A stretch of 64,000 nt of DNA from Enterococcus dispar ATCC 51266 (lineage in GTDB: Bacteria > Bacillota > Bacilli > Lactobacillales > Enterococcaceae). The notes under the pieces were generated by a model. That model did not search any database, was not told the DNA's origin, and saw nothing but the letters and a program-made list of their open reading frames with translations. The position numbers and the translations under genes were made by a program. Shown here one piece after another: positions 17,501 through 24,797 of the stretch (positions are counted from its first letter, which is position 1; each line of letters starts with the position of its first letter). The stretch covers positions 1,817,249 to 1,881,248 of the forward strand of contig NZ_KE136354.1 of the NCBI RefSeq assembly GCF_000406945.1, in the 5' to 3' direction.

Positions 17501-19101
17501 GCTTCCAATTTATTACTCCCCGCAATATTACTTTGTACCTGATTGGTTAACAGACTAGGATGATCATCTTTTAAGACTGCCGTATATTGAATTTTTAACG
17601 GCCCGGTTATCTGAGTATCAATCCCAGCTGCCCAATTATAAAAAGAAAGCGAAAATTTTGAATCATTACTTTTATCGTATGAAAGCTTGTAGTCTTTTCC
17701 TTCTATCAACTCTTTTTCTTTTCCATCTAATTCTAGAAATATTTTAAAAAGCTGATAATCAGGATGTTGTGCAATTCCTTCAGCTAACTCTCCTTGGGGT
17801 AGATAAAATCCCGCCGCCTTGTTCACACTAGTAGGGTATAGTGTTGAGATGTCTTCATCTGTGATACGCAAATCTTTAATCGGGACATATTGCGTAGGAT
17901 TATTTTTATCTCGTCCGGGAGTGACAGCAATTTCCCATTCCACCAAGTGATAATTTTCTTTTTCAAATGAAACTTTATTTGGTTCTTTTGTAACACTTTT
18001 TTGTAAGCTATATTCATTTTTAACTGGTTTAATTTGAATTTTATCGTGGATATCTGCTTCTTTTGAAACCATAATATCGATTGTTTCTGTTACTTCTTCA
18101 ACGGTAATAGTAGAAGATAAATTCATTTCTCCCCGAACATTTTCTTTGTCCCAATTCTCATTATTTAAAGTCACTGTCCATAAATGATTTTTACCGTCTG
18201 CTCCTCCATTTTTGACAATGGTGAACTCTCCTCTTTTTTCCCCTGCAATCGTAAGATTTTCGGTAATATTTTTTTCTAAATAAATATCGCCGGAAATTTC
18301 AAAACTAAAAACAAAATAACGTTGTCGCTCTTCATTGGCTTCAATTTCCTCTTTTACTTTTTGACCTGCTGGGGTTTCAAAGAATAAATCCAAATCATAT
18401 GTATATTCTAATTGAACAGAGGTATCAGAAAAAATATAAGGTGGGTTTGCTGGATCATGACTTTGCCACGCTTCATTACCTTGTTTTGTTTTTACTACGA
18501 CTTGGTTTATCGGCCATCCCGTCAAATCGTTGGGCAAGGTAATTACCAACGGATCTGCAGCTGTAGCTTTTGTATGCTCTTTAGTCACTTGTTTTTCTGA
18601 GGGAGTAGTATTCTTTGTCACGTGAGGATTCTTTAAATCGTGCACCTTTTCGTCTGCAGATAATTGATAATCTACTACTTGGGATTCTTGAATTAAATCA
18701 AATTGGAACTGCGGAACGCTATCTTTAGCTGTGACTGCCTTAAGTGTGCCTTTACTTTGGTTGTTACCAAAGGCCGCACTCGTTTCCTTTAACCAACCAT
18801 CTTTTGTGGCAAAGTTTTCGCCGTTTAATTCTTTTATACCATTTTCATCCCAAAACTGCGCTTGTAATTGGGTTGCAGCCAATGGCGTATTTTTTTCATA
18901 ATGAAAGCTCCACAATAGCGAATCCTCCCCATGAACTTCAACAGTATAGTCGATGGTTAAAAAATCTTTTTTTATTAAATAGTTTTTCTCATCTGTTGCT
19001 TTCGGTCGCCAAGTAAATGAACTCCCCACCAATGCTTCTAAAAAAGGAAAAAGCAGACTAATACATAAAATTAAGACAATTTTTTTATTTTTTAACTTCA
19101 T
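14554..19101 (-). CDS. Large sortase-anchored surface adhesin (MPATG anchor, Cna_B domains)
   Basis: A cell-wall-anchored surface protein of 1515 residues. It has a signal peptide (about 1-25, KLKNKK then a hydrophobic core), then a long series of modules. Several open with a Trp-containing strand: HLWTVTLN near 308, VEWEIAVTP near 390, IEWTVVYH near 559, ILWSASITT near 699, VDWEILANT near 906 and LPWQVVVNP near 1094. They resemble collagen-adhesin-type beta modules. Then come one clear Cna_B/SpaA domain (about 1232-1310, with the E-box-like KEIVAPAGYEL) and a second (about 1350-1465). The C-terminus has a sorting signal: MPATGG near 1475, a hydrophobic helix and a basic tail. The motif is MPATG rather than LPXTG. 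I prefer the second ATG (19101) because GAGGG lies seven bases before it. Host or matrix adhesion is likely, but the ligand is unknown. No sortase is adjacent. Confidence 0.88.
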   Translation of the reverse strand: MKLKNKKIVLILCISLLFPFLEALVGSSFTWRPKATDEKNYLIKKDFLTIDYTVEVHGEDSLLWSFHYEKNTPLAATQLQAQFWDENGIKELNGENFATKDGWLKETSAAFGNNQSKGTLKAVTAKDSVPQFQFDLIQESQVVDYQLSADEKVHDLKNPHVTKNTTPSEKQVTKEHTKATAADPLVITLPNDLTGWPINQVVVKTKQGNEAWQSHDPANPPYIFSDTSVQLEYTYDLDLFFETPAGQKVKEEIEANEERQRYFVFSFEISGDIYLEKNITENLTIAGEKRGEFTIVKNGGADGKNHLWTVTLNNENWDKENVRGEMNLSSTITVEEVTETIDIMVSKEADIHDKIQIKPVKNEYSLQKSVTKEPNKVSFEKENYHLVEWEIAVTPGRDKNNPTQYVPIKDLRITDEDISTLYPTSVNKAAGFYLPQGELAEGIAQHPDYQLFKIFLELDGKEKELIEGKDYKLSYDKSNDSKFSLSFYNWAAGIDTQITGPLKIQYTAVLKDDHPSLLTNQVQSNIAGSNKLEANAATEYYHDDLKKTSVGKGNGIIEWTVVYHRKTEERIDFSDVISAGEIDFNSLKILAEINKGQQIFPEITSTPDQYRNTILLKEKESQRFTLEVAETLPKGRYMISYQSKHDDANGQTLVTNTIEGGNLKASTNGVTSLAVEKKVIRQNLFNEQVESNFDDKTILWSASITTVPNAGEILINDAAIGKRDATFYKNGLFYYWNKAALLKSGEVLVSGKKFNEGINQAYLKEKGIIVAYEENGEFVEIQPEEITIDNGKIIDENGKKVFDSESGVALVSKDLSWSEKGAGFSLKIDEKYSGKKIWLAIASKYGGEAGIVPQQPIANYFYNTIEAIQANFEGSSRANTSWTNNAHISASIRKRGTMDLEENRVDWEILANTRGYEIKAGDEISDHMNVWKFEDNSTSLIQTMTIADLANIRVHQLKIEDDGQKNSTTDWFHDYTETLLTKSSDYEIIPLQNSNGKWHEIAADQQTSDLVIRGFTVRFKKDMGYSAFKVSFSSRLNPEVMAAENGNKNQILNTAALITQTGTETTANTVTYQKGGNGIYKSAGDFDTETTQLPWQVVVNPEGAHLYDLIIEDISTDQVIIPGEIKLYYANLEYVQISDKVWEAKIEKKGEVEAEVYQLACNENGFKIEFAKDFAVTTPLIIEYSGKPKKADQSYIENKIKMNWAGKYSNSDTKKVEIRNISASGTISGEARMLTIKKHSQSDKEVLAGAKFVLEKQTNGSWQTVNEKQAQAGTSTSGLLTFTGLKSGNYRMKEIVAPAGYELFSEYVYFKLNDKKPEVTDENEKVNETLQKMYSFTESDNQLNLTLNVANEKQPSLEFNAYKVLKGMKGAATFDFILKEKATKEVIAYGEVNIKENQTTSEIVFYTSAKKDVPIKNWRQYLLVGKTYSLEEVSLPKNVTVTYYNTLTNTQTNEFTVEKKAQTLQFRVTNTFEKGFMPATGGQGTRTFIIVALILSLSGICLGGYYGWRNFRQKK

Positions 19102-19261
19102 TTCCATCCCTCACCTTACCATCATTATCTAATCTTATTTTAATTGTATAACAATTAAAGATGGATTCGCAAATTTAATAGTCAACAAAAGAACAACGAA
19201 CACTATATTTTCCCTCATTTTGGCTAATTCAAAAAAATAATTGAATAATAAATTTTCCATT

Positions 19262-19301
19262 AAAAAAAAGAGATACGCTGTTAAACAGCCTAACTCTTTT
19301 A
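19262..19301 (-). terminator. Terminator of the phosphoesterase gene
   Basis: On the minus strand AAAGAG...GCTG, loop TTTAA, CAGC...CTCTTT (with an internal loop) is followed by TTTTT, about 40 bp past the stop codon. Confidence 0.7.
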
Positions 19302-19341
19302 CAAACTTACTAATTATAAAAAATAGAATTTGGTTATTTTA

Positions 19342-19947
19342 TTACATCATCTTCTCTAATAGCGCTGCCTTTTTTTCTGCAATGGTATCAATTTGATTTT
19401 CTGAAATTGGCATGCCAAAAGGTTGTTTACTTGGTAAAAAGTCTAATTCAGGGGCATCCACGCCCACATTAATATTTTCTTTGATTGGCACACTATAGTG
19501 ATGAACATGTCCATGAAGATTGCGAATATTTTTTGTAACACCCAAAAGTAGCGGATAGTGCGTCAAATAGTACTGATGGTGGTTGAACTTGACAATAATC
19601 CCCACATCCGCAAAATCAAACTTCCTTTGCCCATTGTTCATGTTGCTATTATTTTGTGCTAAAAATTTGAATAAAGTCCGATGATCATGATTGCCTTTAA
19701 TAAAGATGATGTGACCATTTAAACGCATAAGTAACGCTAAAATTTCTGAATAGCCTGCTTCATAATCCGGATGCATGGCAATGTCGCCCAAATGATAAAC
19801 CGTATCCGTTTCTTTTACGACTGCATTCCAATTTTTGATCATTACTTCATGCATGGTCATTATATCTTTAAATGGACGGGGAGCAAAGTCATTATCACCT
19901 AATAAATCTTGATGAAAGTAATGGGTATCGGATGTAAAAAATTTCAT
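19342..19947 (-). CDS. Calcineurin-like metallophosphoesterase
   Basis: A 201-residue cytosolic metallophosphoesterase. The metal-binding motifs are in order: SDTHYFH (DxH) near the start, 'VYHLGDIAMH' (GD) near 53, 'FIKGNHDHRT' (GNHD) near 85, then 'YYLTHYPLL' and 'NLHGHVHHY' (GHxH) further on. Single-domain enzymes of this kind act on small phosphoesters or nucleotides, and the substrate here is unknown. I start at the ATG at 19947 because AGGTG lies six bases before it; a GTG nine bases upstream overlaps that site. It begins about 10 bases after the stop of the aldo/keto reductase gene, so the two are probably co-transcribed. Confidence 0.85.
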   Translation of the reverse strand: MKFFTSDTHYFHQDLLGDNDFAPRPFKDIMTMHEVMIKNWNAVVKETDTVYHLGDIAMHPDYEAGYSEILALLMRLNGHIIFIKGNHDHRTLFKFLAQNNSNMNNGQRKFDFADVGIIVKFNHHQYYLTHYPLLLGVTKNIRNLHGHVHHYSVPIKENINVGVDAPELDFLPSKQPFGMPISENQIDTIAEKKAALLEKMM

Positions 19948-19956
19948 TTTCTTCAC

Positions 19957-20808
19957 CTACAATACTGCCAAAGGCTGTTTTTTTGTTGGAGCAGGGTAAT
20001 GAGATGCAATCAGCTCCCATTCGTCTGCTGTTAATAAGATATTTGCCGCAGCAAAGTTAGCCAATACATGCTGTTTGTTACTAGATTGTGGGATAGCTAA
20101 TGTATCGTTATTGCGAATTGCAAAAGCCAATAACAATTGAAAAATTGTACACTGATATTTTTTAGCTAAATTTTGTAAAAGTTCATCTGCCAAAAATTGA
20201 TTTCCTAAAGTATCCCCTTGGGCTACGGGTGAATAAGCAATTAAAGGCAGATTTATTTCTTTCATGTAAGGCAATAAATCAAACTCAATGCCGCGGTTGC
20301 CTAAGTTATAGAGCACTTCATTTGCCACACAATTTTTACCATTAGGTACTTGTGCCAACGCTTTAAGATCTGCTACATCAAAGTTTGAGACTCCCCAATT
20401 GCGAATTTTGCCCGCTTGTTTGGCTGATTCCATTGCTGCTACTGTCTCTTCTAAAGGAATGTCCCCCGGCCAATGGAGTAAATATAAATCCAAATAATCT
20501 GTGTTAAGGCGTTTTAAGCTGGCATCTAAGCTTTGCGGTAATTGATTTTTTGAAGCATGCCAGGGATAAACTTTTGAAATCAAATAAATCGTATCGCGCT
20601 GGATTGTTTTTAAAGCTTCTCCTACCAATCTTTCAGAATTTCCTTCACCATACATTTCTGCTGTATCCAAAGCTACTTTAGCATCTGGTGTCGTTTGCAC
20701 CAAACCAGTTGACAAAGCCGCTAGTTCAGCTGTCTTTTCAGCAGAACTATCCCCCATATGCCATGTCCCTAATCCAATAGGATAGATTTGTTCACCTGCA
20801 ATTTCCAT
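19957..20808 (-). CDS. Aldo/keto reductase
   Basis: A 283-residue NAD(P)H-dependent oxidoreductase with a TIM-barrel fold. The catalytic tetrad is visible: Asp and Tyr in 'ALDTAEMYGEG' (about 47-57), Lys in 'LISKVYPWH' near 78, and His in 'LYLLHWPGD' near 112. The family signature 'IRNWGVSNFD' and a late 'LAIPQSSNKQHVLANF' (cofactor-binding, equivalent of the IPGxxxxxHxxxN motif) are present. Its substrate cannot be inferred. The ATG at 20808 follows GAGGAGG by eight bases. It heads a two-gene unit with the phosphoesterase, in the block that separates mnmA from the cysteine desulfurase. Confidence 0.9.
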   Translation of the reverse strand: MEIAGEQIYPIGLGTWHMGDSSAEKTAELAALSTGLVQTTPDAKVALDTAEMYGEGNSERLVGEALKTIQRDTIYLISKVYPWHASKNQLPQSLDASLKRLNTDYLDLYLLHWPGDIPLEETVAAMESAKQAGKIRNWGVSNFDVADLKALAQVPNGKNCVANEVLYNLGNRGIEFDLLPYMKEINLPLIAYSPVAQGDTLGNQFLADELLQNLAKKYQCTIFQLLLAFAIRNNDTLAIPQSSNKQHVLANFAAANILLTADEWELIASHYPAPTKKQPLAVL

Positions 20809-20943
20809 CAACTTCTCCTCCTCGGCTTTTCTTACTTTCAGTATAAACCAGCTGGTAGATGGGGTAAAAAATTTTCCCTTTTCTTACAGTTAAAAGGCAA
20901 TAGGCTATTAAAAAACTGTGTAAAAAAACTTAGGGGACTTGTT

Positions 20944-21093
20944 TACCTCTCAAGCAACCAGACGAAATTTTAAGAAAATGTCCTTTACATTCTTAAGATT
21001 TCAACTTAATTTTGCTAAGCGTTCGTTTGGGCAACTAGCTCCCAAAAACCTTGGTCTATCAGCCTTTTTTTAATCATATAATTCCTTTCTCTA
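20944..21093. repeat. Intergenic hairpin repeat copy between aldo/keto reductase and DUF1831 genes
   Basis: CCTCTCAAGCAACCAGACGA, then AATTTTA, later GATTTCAACTTAATTTTGC and GCGTTCGTTTGGGCAACTAG, follow the same order of blocks as the copies at 33968 and 57347. The right end (TTTCTCTAT before an A-run) abuts the terminator of the DUF1831 gene. It fills most of the 327-bp gap here. Confidence 0.6.
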
Positions 21094-21122
21094 TAAAAAA
21101 ACCGTTAGCATCAGCTAACGGT
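21094..21122 (-). terminator. Terminator of the DUF1831 gene
   Basis: On the minus strand CCGTTAGC, loop TGAT, GCTAACGG, then TTTTTTT. Confidence 0.92.
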
Positions 21123-21135
21123 CCTACTTCATATT

Positions 21136-21483
21136 TCATTTTTCAACTTTTTCAAATAATCCACGACTAATAAAACCATCCATTAAAAAGTAAAACTTGT
21201 CTTGCAACATTTTATGTTGCGGATCTTTAAAGATGTTCACTGCTTTTAAACCATTGGCTGTTGTTACTGACATTTTTAGTGTTTTGATTTCACTATCGAC
21301 AGTAATTTTCAATTTGAAGCCTTCTTTACTTTGAGGGGTTGCTTCTAAAGGTTGAATCAATTGAAAATTGCCGCCATTGGTTTCTTTAAAGCCATTATCA
21401 CGCAATGTATATTTCTTTGCTTCAGGATTTAATCGATACGTGACAGCTGCCCCTAATACTGTTGCTGTTTTTTGAAAAGCCAT
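21136..21483 (-). CDS. DUF1831 family protein (cysteine desulfurase-associated)
   Basis: A 115-residue soluble protein that I recognise as DUF1831, found in Lactobacillales almost always between a cysteine desulfurase gene and mnmA. It begins 'MAFQKTATVLGAAVTYRLNP' and has no catalytic motif that I can see. The position (70 bp after the desulfurase stop codon, same strand) suggests a helper role in sulfur transfer for tRNA thiolation. That role is inference. A strong terminator follows, so here the gene is not co-transcribed with mnmA. GGAGGTG precedes the ATG. Confidence 0.8.
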   Translation of the reverse strand: MAFQKTATVLGAAVTYRLNPEAKKYTLRDNGFKETNGGNFQLIQPLEATPQSKEGFKLKITVDSEIKTLKMSVTTANGLKAVNIFKDPQHKMLQDKFYFLMDGFISRGLFEKVEK

Positions 21484-21553
21484 TTACTCCACCTCTACTC
21501 CGTTATTACTTTAATTATAAAAGTTTTTGTGGTATTTGACTATACTCAACCTG

Positions 21554-22687
21554 CTATTTTTGGCATGCGGCAATTAATTGCTCCGCAAAATATGCCACAT
21601 CTTCTACGGTATTGCCATATCCGAAGCTAACGCGAATGGATTCATGAATGGCATCACTATCTTTGCCATACATCGCAGTTAAAACATGGGAAGGTTCAAT
21701 ATTACCTGCCGTACAAGCAGAGCCAGTCGAAATTGCTTGGCCTTTTAAATCCAATTTCATTAATAACAAATTATTATCGACATCCATTAGTTGTAAATTT
21801 AAAACATGAGGTAACTTATGATTTAAATCACCATTAATGCGATAGGCAATGTTGGCCTCTGTTAGTTTTTTTAGTAATAATTCTGCCAACCGGGCATAAT
21901 GCGTCGCATTTTCTGCCTGTTTTTCCGGTGTCAAAATGGAAACTGCTTGGGCCAACCCAATAATTCCCATTAAGTTTTCAGTACCGGCACGCCGTTTTTC
22001 CTCTTGTTCACCGCCATGAAGATAACTTGGCAGTTTGACACCATCTTTTTTGAAAAGAAAGCCCACTCCTTTTGGTCCATTGATTTTATGAGCTGAAATA
22101 CTGAATAAATCAATCTGGTTTTCATAAGGATTTAGAGGAGTTTTCCCAAAAGCTTGAACGGCATCTGTATGAAATACAGCAGGGTGATCTTTTAACAACG
22201 CGCCAATTTCTTTAATTGGTAATAAATTTCCCGTTTCGTTATTGGCCGCCATAATTGAAACTAAAGTTGTATCTGGGCGTAATGCGTTTTTGACTTTTTC
22301 AACTGCCAATTGTCCTTTTTCATCAACGGGTAAATACGTTACTTCAAACCCCAAAGATTCCAAATAATGCATCGATTCTAAAACAGCGGGATGTTCAATC
22401 GCGGTTGTAATTAGATGACGTCCTTCTTGTTGTCGTGCCAAAGCAGTGCCAATAATAGCTGTATTATCGCCTTCAGTTCCACCACTATTAAAAATGATTT
22501 CATGCGCTTTTACGCCTAAACTTTTGGCAATCAATAAGCGACTCGCTTCTAATTTTTCATGGGCTTTGCGGCCAAAACCATGAACACTAGAAGGATTGCC
22601 AAAAATTGGCATTGCTTCTGTCATTGCGCTTATAACTGTCGGATGCAGCGGAGTCGTTGCAGCATGGTCCAAATAAATTTCTTTCAC
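21554..22687 (-). CDS. Cysteine desulfurase (NifS/IscS family)
   Basis: A 377-residue PLP enzyme that takes sulfur from cysteine and passes it on as a persulfide, here most likely for tRNA thiolation with MnmA. It begins MKEIYLDHAATTPLHP. The PLP lysine is in 'SISAHKINGPKG' near 205, and the persulfide Cys is in 'STGSACTAGNIEPSHVL' near 327. The loop around the Cys is long, as in IscS-like enzymes. I use the GTG at 22687, since AAAGG lies eight bases upstream; another GTG nine bases earlier overlaps that site. It forms a unit with the DUF1831 gene. Confidence 0.92.
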   Translation of the reverse strand: MKEIYLDHAATTPLHPTVISAMTEAMPIFGNPSSVHGFGRKAHEKLEASRLLIAKSLGVKAHEIIFNSGGTEGDNTAIIGTALARQQEGRHLITTAIEHPAVLESMHYLESLGFEVTYLPVDEKGQLAVEKVKNALRPDTTLVSIMAANNETGNLLPIKEIGALLKDHPAVFHTDAVQAFGKTPLNPYENQIDLFSISAHKINGPKGVGFLFKKDGVKLPSYLHGGEQEEKRRAGTENLMGIIGLAQAVSILTPEKQAENATHYARLAELLLKKLTEANIAYRINGDLNHKLPHVLNLQLMDVDNNLLLMKLDLKGQAISTGSACTAGNIEPSHVLTAMYGKDSDAIHESIRVSFGYGNTVEDVAYFAEQLIAACQK

Positions 22688-22774
22688 TATCTTCACCTTT
22701 TCTTGTGCATACTAGGGACATTCTAGCATAAAAGTAGCGTTTTATTAATTGATTACTATTTTAGCTAAAATAAA

Positions 22775-22812
22775 ATAAAAAAGGCAGCGACAAAAGAATT
22801 GTCACCACCCAT
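22775..22812 (-). terminator. Terminator of prs
   Basis: On the minus strand GTGACAA, loop, TTGTCGC, then GCC and TTTTTT. It lies about 80 bp after the prs stop codon. Confidence 0.7.
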
Positions 22813-22889
22813 TTTAGGAATAAACAGTGTTTTATACCGCATTTTTTCTGAGAGTCAAAGATTTCTGTTACAGCCTTCTTGACTTTGGA

Positions 22890-23861
22890 TTAATCAAAAT
22901 CCTTTTCTTCTAAGCGAAATAATGGACTCATCGGCGTATTCTCGTGAATCCTTTTAACAGCCTCACCCATCAATTCTCCACAGGTAATATAAGTTAAATT
23001 ATTAGGATGACGACTATCATCGGTTAAACAAGAATCGGTTACACAAATGTCAGTAATGCCAGCACTTTCCAAATTTTCTTTTGCCGGTGGGGATAACAAG
23101 GCATGAGACGCACACGCGTAAACTTCTTTTGCACCAGCTTCTTTTAATAATTCAGCAGCTACTTTGAAAGTATTTCCGGTATTTAAAATATCATCTACCA
23201 TGATACAAGTTTTACCTGCCACATCCCCAATAACATAGCCGCCATTTTCATCACTTTCTTCTTGATCTACAATAGCTAAGGTCGTGTTGAGGTATTCTGC
23301 TAAACTTCGGGTGCGATTGACACCAGAATTTTTGGGCGAAACCACGACAAAATCATCGCCATACATTTTCTTTTCCCGATAATATTTTGCAAAAAGCGGC
23401 ATGGTAAACAAATTATCAACTGGAATATCAAAGAATCCTTGCACTTGGACAGTATGTAAATCCAAAGTTAAAATTCGTGTAGCCCCTGCTTCTTGTAACA
23501 TATTGGCTACAAGTTTAGCAGTAATCGGTTCATGAGGTCGTGCAGTTCGATCTTGACGGGCATACCCATAATAAGGCAAGACGACATTAATTGTTTTTGC
23601 ACTTGCACGTTTCATTGCATCAATCATAATCAACAATTCCATATAATAATCATTAACAGGTTGATTGGTGGCTTGAATTAAGTAAACGTGGGCACCCCGC
23701 ACACTTTCTTCAATACTAATTGAAATTTCACCATCACTAAAATGTTTAATGGCACATTGTCCTAATTGTGTTCCAAAAACAGCAGCGATCTTTTCTGCTA
23801 GCGGTTCATTTCCATTCAAGCTAAAAATTTTCAACGATTGATCCTGGTATTGTTCCCCCAT
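22890..23861 (-). CDS. prs: Ribose-phosphate pyrophosphokinase, divergent paralog (Prs2 type)
   Basis: A 323-residue PRPP synthetase that makes PRPP from ribose 5-phosphate and ATP. Conserved stretches include 'YYGYARQDRTARPHEPIT' near 103 and the PRPP-binding loop 'MVDDILNTGNTF' near 217. The catalytic flexible loop, usually VSPDHGGVTRAR, reads VSPKNSGVNRTR here (about 175-186). It therefore lacks the usual Asp-His-Gly and resembles the second, divergent Prs that enterococci and streptococci carry beside the canonical one. The canonical gene is not in the window, so whether this copy is the main enzyme cannot be decided. It has its own terminator and lies 125 bp from the next gene upstream. 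Confidence 0.88.
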   Translation of the reverse strand: MGEQYQDQSLKIFSLNGNEPLAEKIAAVFGTQLGQCAIKHFSDGEISISIEESVRGAHVYLIQATNQPVNDYYMELLIMIDAMKRASAKTINVVLPYYGYARQDRTARPHEPITAKLVANMLQEAGATRILTLDLHTVQVQGFFDIPVDNLFTMPLFAKYYREKKMYGDDFVVVSPKNSGVNRTRSLAEYLNTTLAIVDQEESDENGGYVIGDVAGKTCIMVDDILNTGNTFKVAAELLKEAGAKEVYACASHALLSPPAKENLESAGITDICVTDSCLTDDSRHPNNLTYITCGELMGEAVKRIHENTPMSPLFRLEEKDFD

Positions 23862-23985
23862 GATAGCCTCCTTAATTAATGGCAGTTCTTTAACAATGTC
23901 ATTTTCTCTGACAAATTCTTTTTTATTCTAACATCTTTTGCAGCTTTTTTGAACCGTAAGCGCCAGTTGCTTATTCCATTTCTCA

Positions 23986-24528
23986 CTAGGGCAGGGAAAT
24001 AGTACCATTAATCCAGCTAGCTGGAATCACTTTTTGGTAATCTCCCCAATTATCATGAACTTTGAGCCAATAATTTCCCATCGCATCTTTTTTATAGGCA
24101 TAAGCCACTACCCAATGATTGCCATAAGTACTGCCTTTTAGTTTCATTAGTCCGACAATTACCGGTTTGCCTTCATCAATTCGTTTGGTTACTCGACTAA
24201 TACCGCCTATGGGTGTTTGTCGGGCCCGAAAAGGCAATTGAAATAAAGTAAAGTAGCGAGACATTCCGTGAGCTACTTGCAAAGAAAGCGTGGGAAAATC
24301 AAAAGGTTGAATAATTACCCGTAATAAATCTTGTAAAGCGGCAGTCTTTTCACTACCTTGTTGTCGAATGTGGGGCGGGATGATAGTAGGGACTAGATAG
24401 TCTTGGTAATAGCACAAAAAAGTAGTAGCGGCACTTGTTCCACACAAATACCCCGATTTCGTCACAATATTGCGATAAGGATAAAAACGCGCTGGAGAAA
24501 TTCCCTTCCATTCATTTACAGTTGTCAT
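23986..24528 (-). CDS. C39-like (papain-fold) peptidase domain protein
   Basis: A 180-residue protein with the layout of C39-like peptidases: a Cys in 'GYLCGTSAATTFLCYY' near 28, a His in 'YGNHWVVAYAY' near 138, and a late Asp/Asn in 'VHDNWGD'. There is no signal peptide, so it is probably cytosolic. The family includes leader peptidases and proteins that only share the fold, and no bacteriocin or ABC exporter gene is near. I therefore do not assign a substrate. The ATG at 24528 follows GAGGTGAGAAG. It is divergent from pepO. Confidence 0.7.
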   Translation of the reverse strand: MTTVNEWKGISPARFYPYRNIVTKSGYLCGTSAATTFLCYYQDYLVPTIIPPHIRQQGSEKTAALQDLLRVIIQPFDFPTLSLQVAHGMSRYFTLFQLPFRARQTPIGGISRVTKRIDEGKPVIVGLMKLKGSTYGNHWVVAYAYKKDAMGNYWLKVHDNWGDYQKVIPASWINGTISLP

Positions 24529-24797
24529 CTTCTCACCTCGCCCACAGTATAGCACAGGAGCTCTTTTTCGTTCACTTTATTCTAACCCGCCAAGAAGCCT
24601 GAACGTTTTCTTTGTGAAAAAGCTTTCTATGTATGATAATAGACGTAAAATAAAAAGAAATTTTATTTCTTTTAAGCGCTTTTCAACAACACAGACGATT
24701 TGACAATAAATTGGTAAAAAAGGATTGGGAAAAAATATTTTTATTTTCAATTGCGTCAATTTGTTGAAACTGCAAAAAACAAGGAGGACGCCATCTT

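Noticed and set aside
17823-18017. Short open frame inside the adhesin gene, same strand, other frame
   Set aside because: Shadow of the long gene, with no ribosome site and an odd, Lys-rich composition.
24670-24690. cre-like AAGCGCTT before pepO
   Set aside because: Only the core matches; both flanking halves of the cre consensus fail.
24699-24705. TTGACA upstream of pepO as a -35 box
   Set aside because: No acceptable -10 lies 16-18 bp downstream, so I do not call this a promoter.
24577-24759. Short open frame upstream of pepO on the minus strand
   Set aside because: Very AT-rich, no ribosome site; the region must contain promoters for the divergent genes.
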